From NCBI RefSeq assembly GCF_009763805.1, contig NZ_CP046804.1, positions 1,116,001 through 1,180,000 on the forward strand: 64,000 nt of DNA, written 5' to 3'. The stretch comes from Vibrio cidicii (GTDB lineage Bacteria > Pseudomonadota > Gammaproteobacteria > Enterobacterales > Vibrionaceae). Position 1 is the first letter of the stretch. The number at the start of each line of letters is the position of its first letter. The notes beneath the pieces are model-generated. The model made no database searches. It was not told the DNA's origin and was given only the letters and a program-made list of their open reading frames with translations. A program made the translations under genes and the position numbers. Positions 1 to 12,143 of this stretch are shown one piece after another.

Positions 1-99
1 TAGCATCTCATTACATAGACGGAGTGTATGAGTCTGAAATTGTTCTTTCTTTTCGATGATGACCACTTCGGCCATTCCCTGAACAATGCCTGTAAACAT
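1..99 (-). CDS. ribE: Riboflavin synthase, N-terminal part only
   Basis: The first 33 codons of a gene that runs off the left edge. The protein begins MFTGIVQGMAEV, the characteristic start of riboflavin synthase alpha chain, which dismutates two 6,7-dimethyl-8-ribityllumazine molecules to riboflavin and a pyrimidine. The ATG at 99 is preceded by an AGAGG ribosome site. It is divergent from norM, an arrangement I recall from other vibrios. Only the start is visible, so length and active-site residues cannot be checked. Confidence 0.85.
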   Translation of the reverse strand, partial: MFTGIVQGMAEVVIIEKKEQFQTHTLRLCNEML

Positions 100-343
100 G
101 CTATACAACCTCTTTTTTCTAGCGCGTAGTTTAAGATTCCATTATTATCCTGGATCAATATTCCGGAGGCTTCAAAAAATCATACTCATTGTTCTGGCCT
201 ACGCTCAATACCAGACAACTTTCCCGAAATGATACCTGTGCTGAATGTTCATCAGCTCAACCACTCCATAGGTTACGTACCTTTGTCTGCCCCGGAAATG
301 CAGTAAGACCTTATAACATATTTACCTATCTAGTGGAGTACAC

Positions 344-1714
344 GTGCAAGATTACAAAAAAGAAGCATCCAGCCTCGTCAGGCTAGCGACACCAGTATTA
401 ATCGCTTCCGTTGCACAAACCGGTATGGGTTTTGTCGATACCGTGATGGCCGGCGGCGTGAGTGCCATTGATATGGCAGCCGTTTCCGTTGCCTCAAGCA
501 TTTGGTTTCCTTCAATTCTGTTTGGCATTGGCCTGTTGATGGCCTTGGTTCCAGTTGTTGCTCAGCTCAATGGTGCCGGTAAACGTGACAACGTGCCATA
601 TGAAATCCAGCAAGGCGCTGTGATGGCACTGCTTATCAGTGTGCCTATCATCGCTGTGCTTTTCCAGACGGAACGAATTGTAAGCCTGATGGATGTTGAA
701 GCCGCATTAGCCACCAAAACAGTAGGCTATATCCACGCGGTCATCTTTGCTGTACCTGCTTTTCTGCTGTTTCAAACACTGCGTAGCTTAACCGATGGAC
801 TCTCTTTAACTAAGCCCGCGATGGTCATCGGCTTTTTCGGTTTGTTGCTCAATATTCCGCTCAACTGGATGTTTGTCTACGGCAAGCTTGGTGCGCCCGC
901 ACTTGGTGGTGTTGGCTGTGGTGTGGCAACGGCGATTGTCTACTGGATCATGTTCTTCATGTTGCTGCTTTATGTGACGACGTCACAAAGGCTAAAGCAG
1001 GTGAAGCTATTCCATGTTTGGTATCGCCCTAATCTGAGCGCTCAAATCAAACTCTTTAAACTTGGTTTCCCTGTCGCGGCCGCACTATTTTTTGAAGTCA
1101 CTCTTTTTGCCGTTGTTGCTTTGATGGTGGCCCCGCTCGGCTCTGTGGTGGTTGCAGCTCACCAAGTAGCAATCAACTTTTCGTCCCTGCTGTTTATGCT
1201 ACCAATGAGTATTGGCGCAGCGACCAGCATTCGAGTTGGTCATAAACTTGGCGAAGCCAGCACTGAAGGCGCAAGAGTGGCTTCCCATGTAGGACTGATG
1301 GTTGGACTGTTGACCGCGGTACTCACTGCGACAGCAACCGTGCTACTGCGTGAGCCGATTGCGTTGCTCTATACCGATAACCAAGCGGTGATCCATCTCG
1401 CGATGCAACTACTGCTCTTTTCGGCCATCTATCAATGCACAGATGCGATTCAAGTTATTGCAGCAGGTGCGCTTCGTGGTTACAAAGATATGAAGGCCAT
1501 CTTTAATCGTACGTTTGTTGCGTATTGGCTGCTGGGTTTACCAACGGGTTATGTGCTTGGCATCACCGATTGGATTGTTGAACCAATGGGGGCTCAGGGT
1601 TTTTGGATTGGTTTCATCGTCGGCCTCTCAGCGGCCGCGTTAATGTTAGGATTACGTCTGCATTGGTTGCACAAGCAAAGTGACGACATACAGCTGCAAC
1701 TGGTAGGAAAATAG
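344..1714 (+). CDS. norM: NorM, Na+-driven MATE family multidrug efflux pump
   Basis: A 456-residue inner-membrane protein with about twelve hydrophobic segments. It matches Vibrio NorM in length and in blocks such as LATPVLIASVAQTGMGFVDT near the start and VVAAHQVAINFSSL in the second half. The family exports norfloxacin, ethidium and other cationic drugs, coupled to Na+ or H+. The start is a GTG at 344 with TGGAG seven bases upstream; no ATG start fits as well. The gene is monocistronic, divergent from ribE, and followed by a weak hairpin. Confidence 0.93.
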   Translation: MQDYKKEASSLVRLATPVLIASVAQTGMGFVDTVMAGGVSAIDMAAVSVASSIWFPSILFGIGLLMALVPVVAQLNGAGKRDNVPYEIQQGAVMALLISVPIIAVLFQTERIVSLMDVEAALATKTVGYIHAVIFAVPAFLLFQTLRSLTDGLSLTKPAMVIGFFGLLLNIPLNWMFVYGKLGAPALGGVGCGVATAIVYWIMFFMLLLYVTTSQRLKQVKLFHVWYRPNLSAQIKLFKLGFPVAAALFFEVTLFAVVALMVAPLGSVVVAAHQVAINFSSLLFMLPMSIGAATSIRVGHKLGEASTEGARVASHVGLMVGLLTAVLTATATVLLREPIALLYTDNQAVIHLAMQLLLFSAIYQCTDAIQVIAAGALRGYKDMKAIFNRTFVAYWLLGLPTGYVLGITDWIVEPMGAQGFWIGFIVGLSAAALMLGLRLHWLHKQSDDIQLQLVGK

Positions 1715-1744
1715 CTATCTGCTTGGCTATTAACCCCACAATTC

Positions 1745-1770
1745 AAGCCGGTGAACGCCGGCTTTATACT
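1745..1770 (+). terminator. Hairpin after norM
   Basis: AAGCCGG and CCGGCTT form a 7-bp stem around TGAACG, followed by TATACT rather than a clear U-tract. It lies 30 bases after the norM stop and could be a weak terminator. Confidence 0.4.
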
Positions 1771-1802
1771 ATCCTAAACATGGAATGTTATTGAGGATGA
1801 CT

Positions 1803-2798
1803 ATGTTGCGGCGTGTTTGCTTACTCTTATTTCCCCTCTTTTCGCTGACTGCCTGCATCGACAATGGAGGTATTGAAGATCGCTTTGTCACCTATGCAGG
1901 ACGTCTGGCCAACGTTTTAGAGGTAGATGCGCCAACACCTCCCACCTCCTTTGCCATCACACTCGAGGATAAAAGACAGCTATATAGTGAACTGCCTCGC
2001 TTATCTCTCGGTTTACTGGATAGCTATGAATTACGTGATTGTGGCCTTTTTCAGATCGTTGCTGAAAAGAACTCCTCGCTTGGAAAAGTTTGGGATCAGT
2101 TCCAAGATTTCGACTATCAACTACGTTTAAGTGATACCCTAAGTCGATGCCTAATGTCTGACTCGCTCTCGGCTCGCTTGAGGGCACAATTGGACGATCT
2201 TGCCAAGATCAAACAGGATCACTTGTCCGTCCATTTGCGAAACTTAATTTTGACCAGTGATGCAATGAGAAAACAACTGAGTGGCCATCAGTGGTTGGTA
2301 GAGGGACAACAAAGTCAGTGGAGTGAGATTAATAGCGCCTTGTCTATTTTTGCGCAAATAGGCGCTGCAATTACGGCGGATGAACCGGTTACTCTGTTGG
2401 TCTACCCATACCAAGAAGCATTAGAGAGATCGCCGCTGATTGGCGCTTTGTACTACTCGCTGCAACGCTCAACACGTTGGCTGAATCTCACCACCGATAT
2501 GCTATCGAAGCATATTTCTTCAATTCACTGCGGTCCTAACCGGGATCAGACTCGTTTTAACTACCTGCGCAACGTTTTTCATGAATACTACATAAAGTCG
2601 ATTCAAGCATATAATGCCGAACTTGACGCAGCTTACTATCAATTGAATAACCATTTGCCCATCATCATTGCGGCATTTGAAGAGCAAAACTCGGCATATC
2701 GGCTCCAAGAAGCTCATCAAGAATTTCGCCAGGCCAATCTAGAACACATTCAGTTTTGGCAGCAACTCTTTCAGCGCTGCCAAAACCCTGTTCAGTAG
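1803..2798 (+). CDS. DUF3080-type lipoprotein
   Basis: A 331-residue protein starting with a lipoprotein signal peptide: MLRRV, a hydrophobic core, then the lipobox LTAC at residues 15-18. The rest is soluble, largely helical and rich in Leu and Gln. It resembles the uncharacterised DUF3080 lipoproteins of gamma-proteobacteria; no biochemical function is known to me. In-frame ATGs also occur at 1785 and 1797, but the one at 1803 has GAGG six bases upstream and gives the best signal peptide. It converges on the ligase gene with only a 7-base gap. Confidence 0.7.
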   Translation: MLRRVCLLLFPLFSLTACIDNGGIEDRFVTYAGRLANVLEVDAPTPPTSFAITLEDKRQLYSELPRLSLGLLDSYELRDCGLFQIVAEKNSSLGKVWDQFQDFDYQLRLSDTLSRCLMSDSLSARLRAQLDDLAKIKQDHLSVHLRNLILTSDAMRKQLSGHQWLVEGQQSQWSEINSALSIFAQIGAAITADEPVTLLVYPYQEALERSPLIGALYYSLQRSTRWLNLTTDMLSKHISSIHCGPNRDQTRFNYLRNVFHEYYIKSIQAYNAELDAAYYQLNNHLPIIIAAFEEQNSAYRLQEAHQEFRQANLEHIQFWQQLFQRCQNPVQ

Positions 2799-2805
2799 TC
2801 CACAT

Positions 2806-3651
2806 CTATTGAGTAACGCGCTGGCGCAAGTAACGAGCAAACTTAGGAATGCCATTTTGAGTTAGACCGTTATAACGAAATGTAATCGTACTGCCGATCG
2901 CTGGTGGCGTTTCGCGTTGCACATCGGTAAACCCACTACCAATATAAAATTCCGTCCCATCCCCCAGTCTAACCAAAATAGCGCCCATTTTACCCATAAG
3001 GCGCCCACTGCCGGGTTTATAGCCAATCACCACCGCGTCATCGTCTTGATAACGCTTGAGTTTGAGTAAATCAGAGCTGCGACCTGCTTGATAGCGACTG
3101 CTAATTTTACGCAGCATTATTCCCTCACCTTGCTGCTGATCTAGTTCATCTAAGTGTACAAACAGCGCTTGTTCACTTTGTATCGGCATATGTTCAACGT
3201 ATTGGATATGTTGGACACCCATTGTTCGAACCAAATCAGTAATGTGATGGTAACGCTTGCGGTAATCACCTGCTGTATGCGGAGAATCAAAAAGCATAAA
3301 GCGAATTTGCTGCCATGCTTGGTCGACCGGGGTGGTATCTAACACAGTTTGCTGCACAAGATGAAAGTGACCTCGCCCAGCCCAAAGCTCACCATCTAAC
3401 GGATAGTTGGGCAACGCCTGCACAAACCAGGCAGGTGCGTGAATTTTTTTGCCACTGCGGGTTTGGAGCTGCTCCCCTGTCCAATAGGCACGAATGCCAT
3501 CCAGTTTTTCGCTGTACCAGTACTCATCGATGTTAATTCCGCCTTGGTAGTTTTCGGCTAGCACAATCTTTGTCTCTGGAGGTGGTGAAACACCTTCAGC
3601 ATGGGTAGCGAAAGTAGCCAACAGGCAAGAAGCTAAGATGGTAAGACGCAT
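2806..3651 (-). CDS. Periplasmic-type ATP-dependent DNA ligase
   Basis: A 281-residue minimal ATP-dependent ligase. The adenylation motif is EKLDGIRA, with Lys as the nucleotidyl acceptor; DGELWAGRG and MLRKISSRY follow as motifs III and IV, and LLKLKRYQDDDAVVIGY as motif V. The N-terminus (MRLTILASC...ATHAEG) looks like a cleavable signal peptide, so the enzyme probably acts in the periplasm, as proposed for Lig E-type enzymes, perhaps on incoming DNA. An upstream in-frame ATG at 3666 lacks a ribosome site, whereas the ATG at 3651 has GAGGA eight bases before it. Close in length to the V. cholerae enzyme. Confidence 0.85.
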   Translation of the reverse strand: MRLTILASCLLATFATHAEGVSPPPETKIVLAENYQGGINIDEYWYSEKLDGIRAYWTGEQLQTRSGKKIHAPAWFVQALPNYPLDGELWAGRGHFHLVQQTVLDTTPVDQAWQQIRFMLFDSPHTAGDYRKRYHHITDLVRTMGVQHIQYVEHMPIQSEQALFVHLDELDQQQGEGIMLRKISSRYQAGRSSDLLKLKRYQDDDAVVIGYKPGSGRLMGKMGAILVRLGDGTEFYIGSGFTDVQRETPPAIGSTITFRYNGLTQNGIPKFARYLRQRVTQ

Positions 3652-3822
3652 CGCACAAATCCTCATGAATCATCATTTTCAGTGAATAAGATTGGGTGCG
3701 AATTGCTCATTTCGGGCAAGCTGAGCACATTACTGTTGCGAGTTTAATAGGGGAATTCCGGCGCTGACAAACATCGTATTTCAGTTACAGATGCGACATA
3801 GCACATTAAATTGGAGTTGAGT

Positions 3823-4213
3823 TTAGTCTTGCCAGTTTTTCCGCATTTTCTCTATTGTTTGCACTGACACTTGATGAACGCTAGCGTAATTACCGTTGCA
3901 AACCAGAACGTTAAGCGGAATACGATTTTTTTGGGCGTATCGGCGGTATGGTGCCAGTTTCCCAGTGGCGTACAAATGTATTGCTGACAATGACATGCTG
4001 CTGATTTTGTAGAAACTCAATGGTACGCGCTAAACACCATTGATGTGCTTCACTTAGCCTTTGCGGATCGAAATGATACTCTCCGTTTGCATCGACGAAA
4101 AACATATCCGTTTCAATGTGTACCGCCTGCTCTTGTCTGGCCAGCTTTTGCGCCAAGGTACTTTTACCGGAACCAGGTAAGCCACGAATTAACGTCAATT
4201 TTGCCTTTGTCAT
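3823..4213 (-). pseudogene. P-loop (zeta/PNK-like) ATP-binding kinase, frameshifted
   Basis: The first 85 or so residues read normally from MTKAKLTLIRGLPGSGKSTL, with Walker A GLPGSGKST, then IETDMFF and VIVSNTFVRHWE. The frame then breaks at GTTTC (3957-3961). Removing one T from that run joins RHWE to LAPYRRYAQKNR and gives a 129-residue protein ending KMRKNWQD at 3823. Small kinases of this kind resemble polynucleotide kinase or zeta-toxin folds; the substrate is unknown. The lesion has the same GAAC-to-GAAAC form as others in this window, so it may be a sequence error rather than real decay. Confidence 0.75.
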
Positions 4214-4450
4214 TGAAGTAACCTCGCGATGATGCCGCCTTTAGAAAAAATAAACCGCTAAGAATTATACACACTTACGACAAGAGTTGGCGTTTTGGTT
4301 AAAGCTAATCAATTGAACAGAGTTAAAATAACTTAGAACCATGTCACTTTGGCCTGAAAATTGCCCTAATCGTTTCAGAGGATAAATTCGGCGTACTTCG
4401 CCCTTTTTAAACAAAGTTTTGCACCAAATTGAAGCATAGGAGGCACCAGT

Positions 4451-4684
4451 ATGGGCAGTTTTTGGGATAAAAGATGGCAGATCATTGAAGGTGCGGACAG
4501 CTTGTATCAGGTGATCCAGCGTTCACATAAACCCGCGACTAAACGAGAGTTGGCGCAGGCGCCGTCTCAGTCGCGCAGCAATCGACAAGCGGTTCACTAT
4601 ACGCCGCCAGAAATACGCGAACTGGTGGATGAAATCGTCCGCTACTCCTGCGTAAAAACGGAGCGCAATGCCAGTCAAAAATAA
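4451..4684 (+). CDS. Small hypothetical protein
   Basis: A 77-residue basic protein beginning MGSFWDKRWQII, with a strong AGGAGG seven bases before the ATG, which supports real translation. It has no signal peptide or membrane segment. The C-terminal half (YTPPEIRELVDEIVRYSC) could form a helix. I do not recognise the family. It stands alone with about 240 bases of non-coding DNA on each side. Confidence 0.6.
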   Translation: MGSFWDKRWQIIEGADSLYQVIQRSHKPATKRELAQAPSQSRSNRQAVHYTPPEIRELVDEIVRYSCVKTERNASQK

Positions 4685-4812
4685 TCTTTGCTGCTGAGTT
4701 TTCACTCATTCACACCAGGAAAATGTGATTTAGGGCGACTCTTTTTACAATTTGTAGCAAGTTGGCTTGTTATTTCCGTCCAAATCCCAATGATCACAGT
4801 ATGAGTTAACAG

Positions 4813-4836
4813 ACCCTCTCTCATGAGAGGGTTATT
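4813..4836 (+). terminator. Hairpin in the 4685-4927 gap
   Basis: ACCCTCTC / GAGAGGGT forms a perfect 8-bp stem around TCAT, followed by TATT. It is a plausible terminator for the small gene ending at 4684, although 130 bases away. Confidence 0.5.
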
Positions 4837-4927
4837 CATATTAATTTGATGCACCGCAATGCGAGCCTGCGCCAGTGAATTTTAGTATTACGCTTCCAAA
4901 CCGAAGCCATTTTCAAAGGTAATTTTT

Positions 4928-5470
4928 ATGTCTGATGCACCAACTACCGTGGAGTATACCGTCGAAACCCTACAACCTGTGGTTGAATCTTCAGGTTCAA
5001 TATGGGGTTATGTTTTAGGGGGTATTGCTGTGGTTGCCCTGCTTGGTTACGTGGTTTACAAAAAAGCCAATACGCCTTCTTTTGTGATCAAGCAAATGCG
5101 TAAGCGCAATCAGAAAGAGATGAAAAAGCAAGGCATCGAAAGTGCTGAAGCGATGATCGATCTTGATCAACTGCTTAATGCCGTGGAAGACTATGCGAAC
5201 GATAAAGGCATGAGCGGAACTCAAATGGTTCAGCTTCTCGCACCACTAAACGACAAAGCAAAAATCAAATCGGCCACGGATCTCTATAGCTCAATGTCTT
5301 ACATTGCCAAAAGTATCGATAACATAGCGCTGGCAAAAACGTTGGGAAATAAAGCCAAACAAGTGCGTTCTAGTTTCTGCGCTGATGGCTGGCCTACTCA
5401 AACGTGCTGGTGTGTAATTCGCAAACACTCTGCAACTTATACGTTCTACTTTGGGGTTTGTCTTTTTTAG
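4928..5470 (+). CDS. Small single-span membrane protein, C-terminus probably frameshifted
   Basis: As read, 180 residues: an acidic N-terminus, one hydrophobic span (YVLGGIAVVALLGYVVY, about residues 28-44), a basic KQMRKRNQKEMKKQ stretch, then a helical soluble domain. After KQVRSS the sequence becomes Cys/Trp-rich and atypical. Dropping one T from GTTTC at 5373-5377 gives instead SALMAGLLKRAGV and a stop at 5415-5417, a 162-residue protein with a natural-looking end. This fits the recurrent GAAC/GAAAC lesion. Function unknown; the topology suggests an anchored cytoplasmic domain. Confidence 0.6.
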   Translation: MSDAPTTVEYTVETLQPVVESSGSIWGYVLGGIAVVALLGYVVYKKANTPSFVIKQMRKRNQKEMKKQGIESAEAMIDLDQLLNAVEDYANDKGMSGTQMVQLLAPLNDKAKIKSATDLYSSMSYIAKSIDNIALAKTLGNKAKQVRSSFCADGWPTQTCWCVIRKHSATYTFYFGVCLF

Positions 5471-5483
5471 GCAGACCCCTTTG
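5453..5483 (+). terminator. Hairpin downstream of the small membrane protein gene
   Basis: GGGGTTTGTC pairs with GGCAGACCCC (two wobble pairs) around a T-rich loop at 5463-5469. It lies 35 bases after the corrected stop at 5417, which also favours that stop over the one at 5470, which falls inside the hairpin. The U-tract is weak. Confidence 0.5.
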
Positions 5484-5725
5484 CTTATTTCGCTTACCTA
5501 TTCATTAAGTCTTTACTGTTTGAGCAAATTGGCTTGAACGCAAAAATATTACGCTTCGCTTGAAGACAAAAGACCACAAGGGCGATATGCTGCGTTTTAA
5601 GAGAGTGAACTGTCTGAAATGCAATGGATTTTTGTGCTTTGAGTCACACTAGTGGCGTTTCTGCTGTGACAGTGTCGCCAAGTTATCCATACCCGCTTTT
5701 TGGTATGATTTTTTAAGGAAAAACA

Positions 5726-6436
5726 ATGCCTCCAATGATTGTCGGCCACCGTGGTGTGGCAGGTTCTTATCCAGAAAATACGCGGGCAAGTGTGCAAGCC
5801 GCGATTGATCTTGGTCTCAGTTGGGTTGAAATTGACGTTCAGCCAACCAAAGATGGTGTGTTGGTGGTTTGCCACGACCACACCATCGACCGTTGTAGCA
5901 ACGGCAAAGGCCGCGTCGATGAGCACACGCTGGAAGAATTACAAGATTTAGACTTTGGCGGTTGGTTTGACCCCAAGTTCAATGATGAACCGATCATGAC
6001 ATTGGAATCGCTGCTAAAAATGGCGGCTGAGTATGATTTGGGCTTAAACATTGAAGTGAAAGTCGATCGCCACGAATTGAGTGGTATCGTACGCAACCTT
6101 AAAGAGTTGCTTGATGATAGCCCACTTACTACCGACAAAATCTTGCTGTCTAGCTTTAGCCACGAGGTGATTTTGCAGTTACATAAACACTGCCCGGGTT
6201 ACCGATTGGCCGTGCTAAGTGAACGTCTGTCGCAGCGCGACAGACAAGTGCTGAAAGAAGTCAACGCGTTCAGTTGCAACTTAAACTATCGCTGGATTAC
6301 AGAAAAACACATTCTCGACTTGCGCCGTGGCGGATATCAGATCTGGTGTTTTACCCTCAACCAGCCAGATAAGTTTCGTTATTTTGACAAAGTCGATGCG
6401 ATCTTCTCTGATTTCCCTGAACGCTTTACCTCTTAA
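5726..6436 (+). CDS. ugpQ: Glycerophosphodiester phosphodiesterase (cytoplasmic type)
   Basis: A 236-residue GDPD enzyme that hydrolyses glycerophosphodiesters to glycerol 3-phosphate and an alcohol. Catalytic motifs are visible: GHRG at residues 7-10, PENT near 16, EIDVQPTKDG with the metal-binding Glu and Asp, and CHDHTIDR with the general acid-base His. NIEVKV carries a further metal-binding Glu. There is no signal peptide, so it resembles cytoplasmic UgpQ rather than periplasmic GlpQ. The ATG has AAGGAAA upstream. A strong bidirectional hairpin separates it from the convergent regulator gene. Confidence 0.88.
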   Translation: MPPMIVGHRGVAGSYPENTRASVQAAIDLGLSWVEIDVQPTKDGVLVVCHDHTIDRCSNGKGRVDEHTLEELQDLDFGGWFDPKFNDEPIMTLESLLKMAAEYDLGLNIEVKVDRHELSGIVRNLKELLDDSPLTTDKILLSSFSHEVILQLHKHCPGYRLAVLSERLSQRDRQVLKEVNAFSCNLNYRWITEKHILDLRRGGYQIWCFTLNQPDKFRYFDKVDAIFSDFPERFTS

Positions 6437-6479
6437 CGCCTTTTTTGCGTTCAAGAGGTTGTTTCAAATAAGTTGTAAT

Positions 6480-6511
6480 AAAAATACCCACCGACTTTGG
6501 TGGGTATTTTT
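6480..6511. terminator. Bidirectional terminator
   Basis: AAAAATACCCACC / GGTGGGTATTTTT makes a 13-bp stem with loop GACTTT. The A-rich and T-rich arms serve both convergent genes, ugpQ and the LacI-type regulator. Confidence 0.9.
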
Positions 6512-6527
6512 GTTCGCTCTCATTGAA

Positions 6528-7532
6528 TCAACCTTGTTTGCTGGTTGATTCTCGAATCACTAATTCGCTTTGGTAAACACGATGCTCGACAGGCACAGTT
6601 TCCTTGTTGGCGAGCTTGAGAGCACAAAGTGTCGCATCTTTACTTAAGGTAACGATCGGCAGGCTGACCGTTGATAAACTCGGTATCGCATAAGCGGCTG
6701 CAGGCTCATTATCGATACCTATTACCGCGATATCGCTAGGCACTTTCTTCCCGTGATCGTACAGTGCGCGTATTGCGCCTAACGCCATATCATCGTTGCT
6801 TGCAAAAACCGCGGTAAACGTTTCATCTGTTTGTAGTAACTCGTTCATCGCGTCATAACCACCAGAGAGCGTATTATTACTCTCAATCACTAAATTGGTG
6901 TTAATCTCAATGCCCTTAGCTTGCAGCGCTTTTTGATAGCCATGAAAACGAATTTTGCCCGTTTCACTCTGTAATGGCGACGCAATACAAGCGATCTGTC
7001 TGTGTCCAAGGGAGAGTAAATGATCCATCGCCAATGATGTCACCTGCTGTTGATCGAGGCCAAAGCTGTATAAATGAGAGCTGGTCAAACGTCTATTGAG
7101 GATCAATAACGGCCGTTGTATCTGTTGCTGCAAGCTAACCAGTTCATCCTGCGATAAATGGCGACTGTAAAGTAAAACCGCATCGCAGCGCTGGGCGGCT
7201 AGGGTTTCAACTGCTTCACGTTCACCTGCTGCACTGTTTTTACTGTTGACCACCAGCAGTTTCTTACCCGCTTTTTGTGTCTCTTGCTCAGCATGGTGCA
7301 GGACGCTGCCAAAATAGCTACTTTCAAAGTGAGGAAGTACCAAACCTATCGAGTGCGAGGTATTGGTTGCGAGCGCTTGAGCCAGTGTATTAGGTTGATA
7401 GCCAAGCTGACGCATCGCCGCATGCACGGCTTCGCGCGTTTTCGGTTTCACTTGCTCGCTGCCATTGATAACCCGTGACACTGTCGCCTTAGAAACGCCT
7501 GCCAGTGCACACACATCTGTTATGGTTGCCAT
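6528..7532 (-). CDS. LacI-family transcriptional regulator of beta-glucoside use
   Basis: A 334-residue repressor. The N-terminus MATITDVCALAGVSKATVSR is a LacI helix-turn-helix and hinge, followed by the periplasmic-binding-protein-like sensor domain. The start at 7532 is chosen because GAGGA lies six bases upstream and LacI proteins begin this way; the open frame runs further but is not plausible. It lies 61 bases downstream of the 6-phospho-beta-glucosidase gene on the same strand, like ascB/ascG in enterics in reverse order. It probably acts at the two operators at 9111-9137. Inducer unknown, likely a phosphorylated glucoside. Confidence 0.85.
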   Translation of the reverse strand: MATITDVCALAGVSKATVSRVINGSEQVKPKTREAVHAAMRQLGYQPNTLAQALATNTSHSIGLVLPHFESSYFGSVLHHAEQETQKAGKKLLVVNSKNSAAGEREAVETLAAQRCDAVLLYSRHLSQDELVSLQQQIQRPLLILNRRLTSSHLYSFGLDQQQVTSLAMDHLLSLGHRQIACIASPLQSETGKIRFHGYQKALQAKGIEINTNLVIESNNTLSGGYDAMNELLQTDETFTAVFASNDDMALGAIRALYDHGKKVPSDIAVIGIDNEPAAAYAIPSLSTVSLPIVTLSKDATLCALKLANKETVPVEHRVYQSELVIRESTSKQG

Positions 7533-7593
7533 ATTTTCCTCACTAAAAGAGGCGCTATTGCGCCTCTGTATAACATCTCGCTCAAAACGGCGA

Positions 7594-9087
<1,494 letters not shown>

Positions 9088-9110
9088 CTATAACTTAAAC
9101 TTTATCGCAA

Positions 9111-9137
9111 TGTAACCGGTTTCTGTAACTGGTTACA
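9111..9137. promoter_or_regulatory. Tandem LacI-type operators
   Basis: TGTAACCGGTTTCT (9111-9124) and TGTAACTGGTTACA (9124-9137) are two adjacent near-palindromic 14-mers, about 80 bases upstream of the 6-phospho-beta-glucosidase start. The AACCGGTT core is typical of LacI/GalR-family sites. The likely binder is the regulator at 6528-7532. The katG promoter lies on the other side, so an effect on katG cannot be excluded. Confidence 0.7.
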
Positions 9138-9292
9138 TTTATAAATAACCATAACGAGATGATGGTCAATGTTACCTATCACAAGTATTGGTATTTCTAA
9201 TTAGTTTTAGCTGCATTCTATGTCTAGACTCTAATCGTCAACACAGTATCTCAACTCATTCGAATACAAGCTGATTTTCTGCTTTCGAGTGA

Positions 9293-11494
<2,202 letters not shown>

Positions 11495-11514
11495 GATAGA
11501 CCTTTGTGTCACAG

Positions 11515-11543
11515 TCCCCCTCTACGTGAGGGGGATTTTATTT
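11515..11543 (+). terminator. Intrinsic terminator of katG
   Basis: TCCCCCTC / GAGGGGGA stem with loop TACGT, followed by TTTTATTT. Confidence 0.88.
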
Positions 11544-11558
11544 GAACAATACAACAAT

Positions 11559-11753
11559 CTAGCGTCTCAACTCCGTCACCTGCTCAAAGCCAATTCCCCA
11601 GTTGTCTGTATTGACTTCATCAATAACCACGAAGGTCTTTTCCGGTTCCTTGTTTAGTATATCGACCATCAATTGGGTACACCCCTTGATAATTGCTTGC
11701 TTCTGCGCTTTGGTCACACCCTCGTTAGTGACTTTGACATTAATATAAGGCAT
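11559..11753 (-). CDS. 4-oxalocrotonate tautomerase family protein
   Basis: A 64-residue protein whose sequence MPYINVKVTNEG exposes Pro-1 after Met removal, the catalytic base of this tautomerase superfamily. The length is typical of the 60-odd residue subunits that assemble as hexamers. The in-frame ATG one codon upstream would bury Pro-1, so 11753 is preferred. It is last in a three-gene run with the NTF2-like and GST genes. The physiological substrate is unknown. Confidence 0.82.
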   Translation of the reverse strand: MPYINVKVTNEGVTKAQKQAIIKGCTQLMVDILNKEPEKTFVVIDEVNTDNWGIGFEQVTELRR

Positions 11754-11769
11754 CACAGTTTTTCCTTAT

Positions 11770-12141
11770 CTAAACCGACACGTCGGTGTACATTTTACTG
11801 ACAATAGACCAGCGTCCTTCTTCCTTAAGAAGACCCAAAAAATCAATATAGTTAAAGCGATAAAGCGGACAATACACCTTCACCATTGCTTGATCTTTCA
11901 CAATATCGATAGACTCAATTTCAAATCGAAAGGCAAGGCCTAGCTTTTCTGGGCTTTGTCTTTCCGCTACATCGGAGAGCCACTGAGCAATACTGCGCCT
12001 GTTATTTGGAGCTTTAAGGTAAACGTCCGAATGGAAAATACGGCCAAGCAAGGCAACATCTCCCCGATGCAATCCATCAAAGTAATGTTTGATGATTGCC
12101 ACTATTTGCTGGTGATCATCATTATCAACAGGTGTAGCCAT
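11770..12141 (-). CDS. NTF2-like / lumazine-binding-type protein
   Basis: A 123-residue protein with the cone-shaped NTF2/SnoaL fold pattern: an N-terminal helix (IVAIIKHYFDGLHRGD), then FHSDVYLKAPN, and alternating strands ending EEGRWSIVSKMY. This resembles the putative lumazine-binding family and the DUF4440/SnoaL group; no catalytic function can be assigned. It starts two bases after the GST gene stops, so translation is probably coupled. Confidence 0.7.
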   Translation of the reverse strand: MATPVDNDDHQQIVAIIKHYFDGLHRGDVALLGRIFHSDVYLKAPNNRRSIAQWLSDVAERQSPEKLGLAFRFEIESIDIVKDQAMVKVYCPLYRFNYIDFLGLLKEEGRWSIVSKMYTDVSV

Positions 12142-12143
12142 CG

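Noticed and set aside
100..343. Possible FMN riboswitch upstream of ribE
   Set aside because: The AGGGGGC-type conserved core was not found, and the distance from the ribE start leaves only a short leader.
189..386. 65-codon frame overlapping the norM start
   Set aside because: No ribosome site, overlaps the clear norM start in another frame, and Cys/Arg-rich composition is not protein-like.
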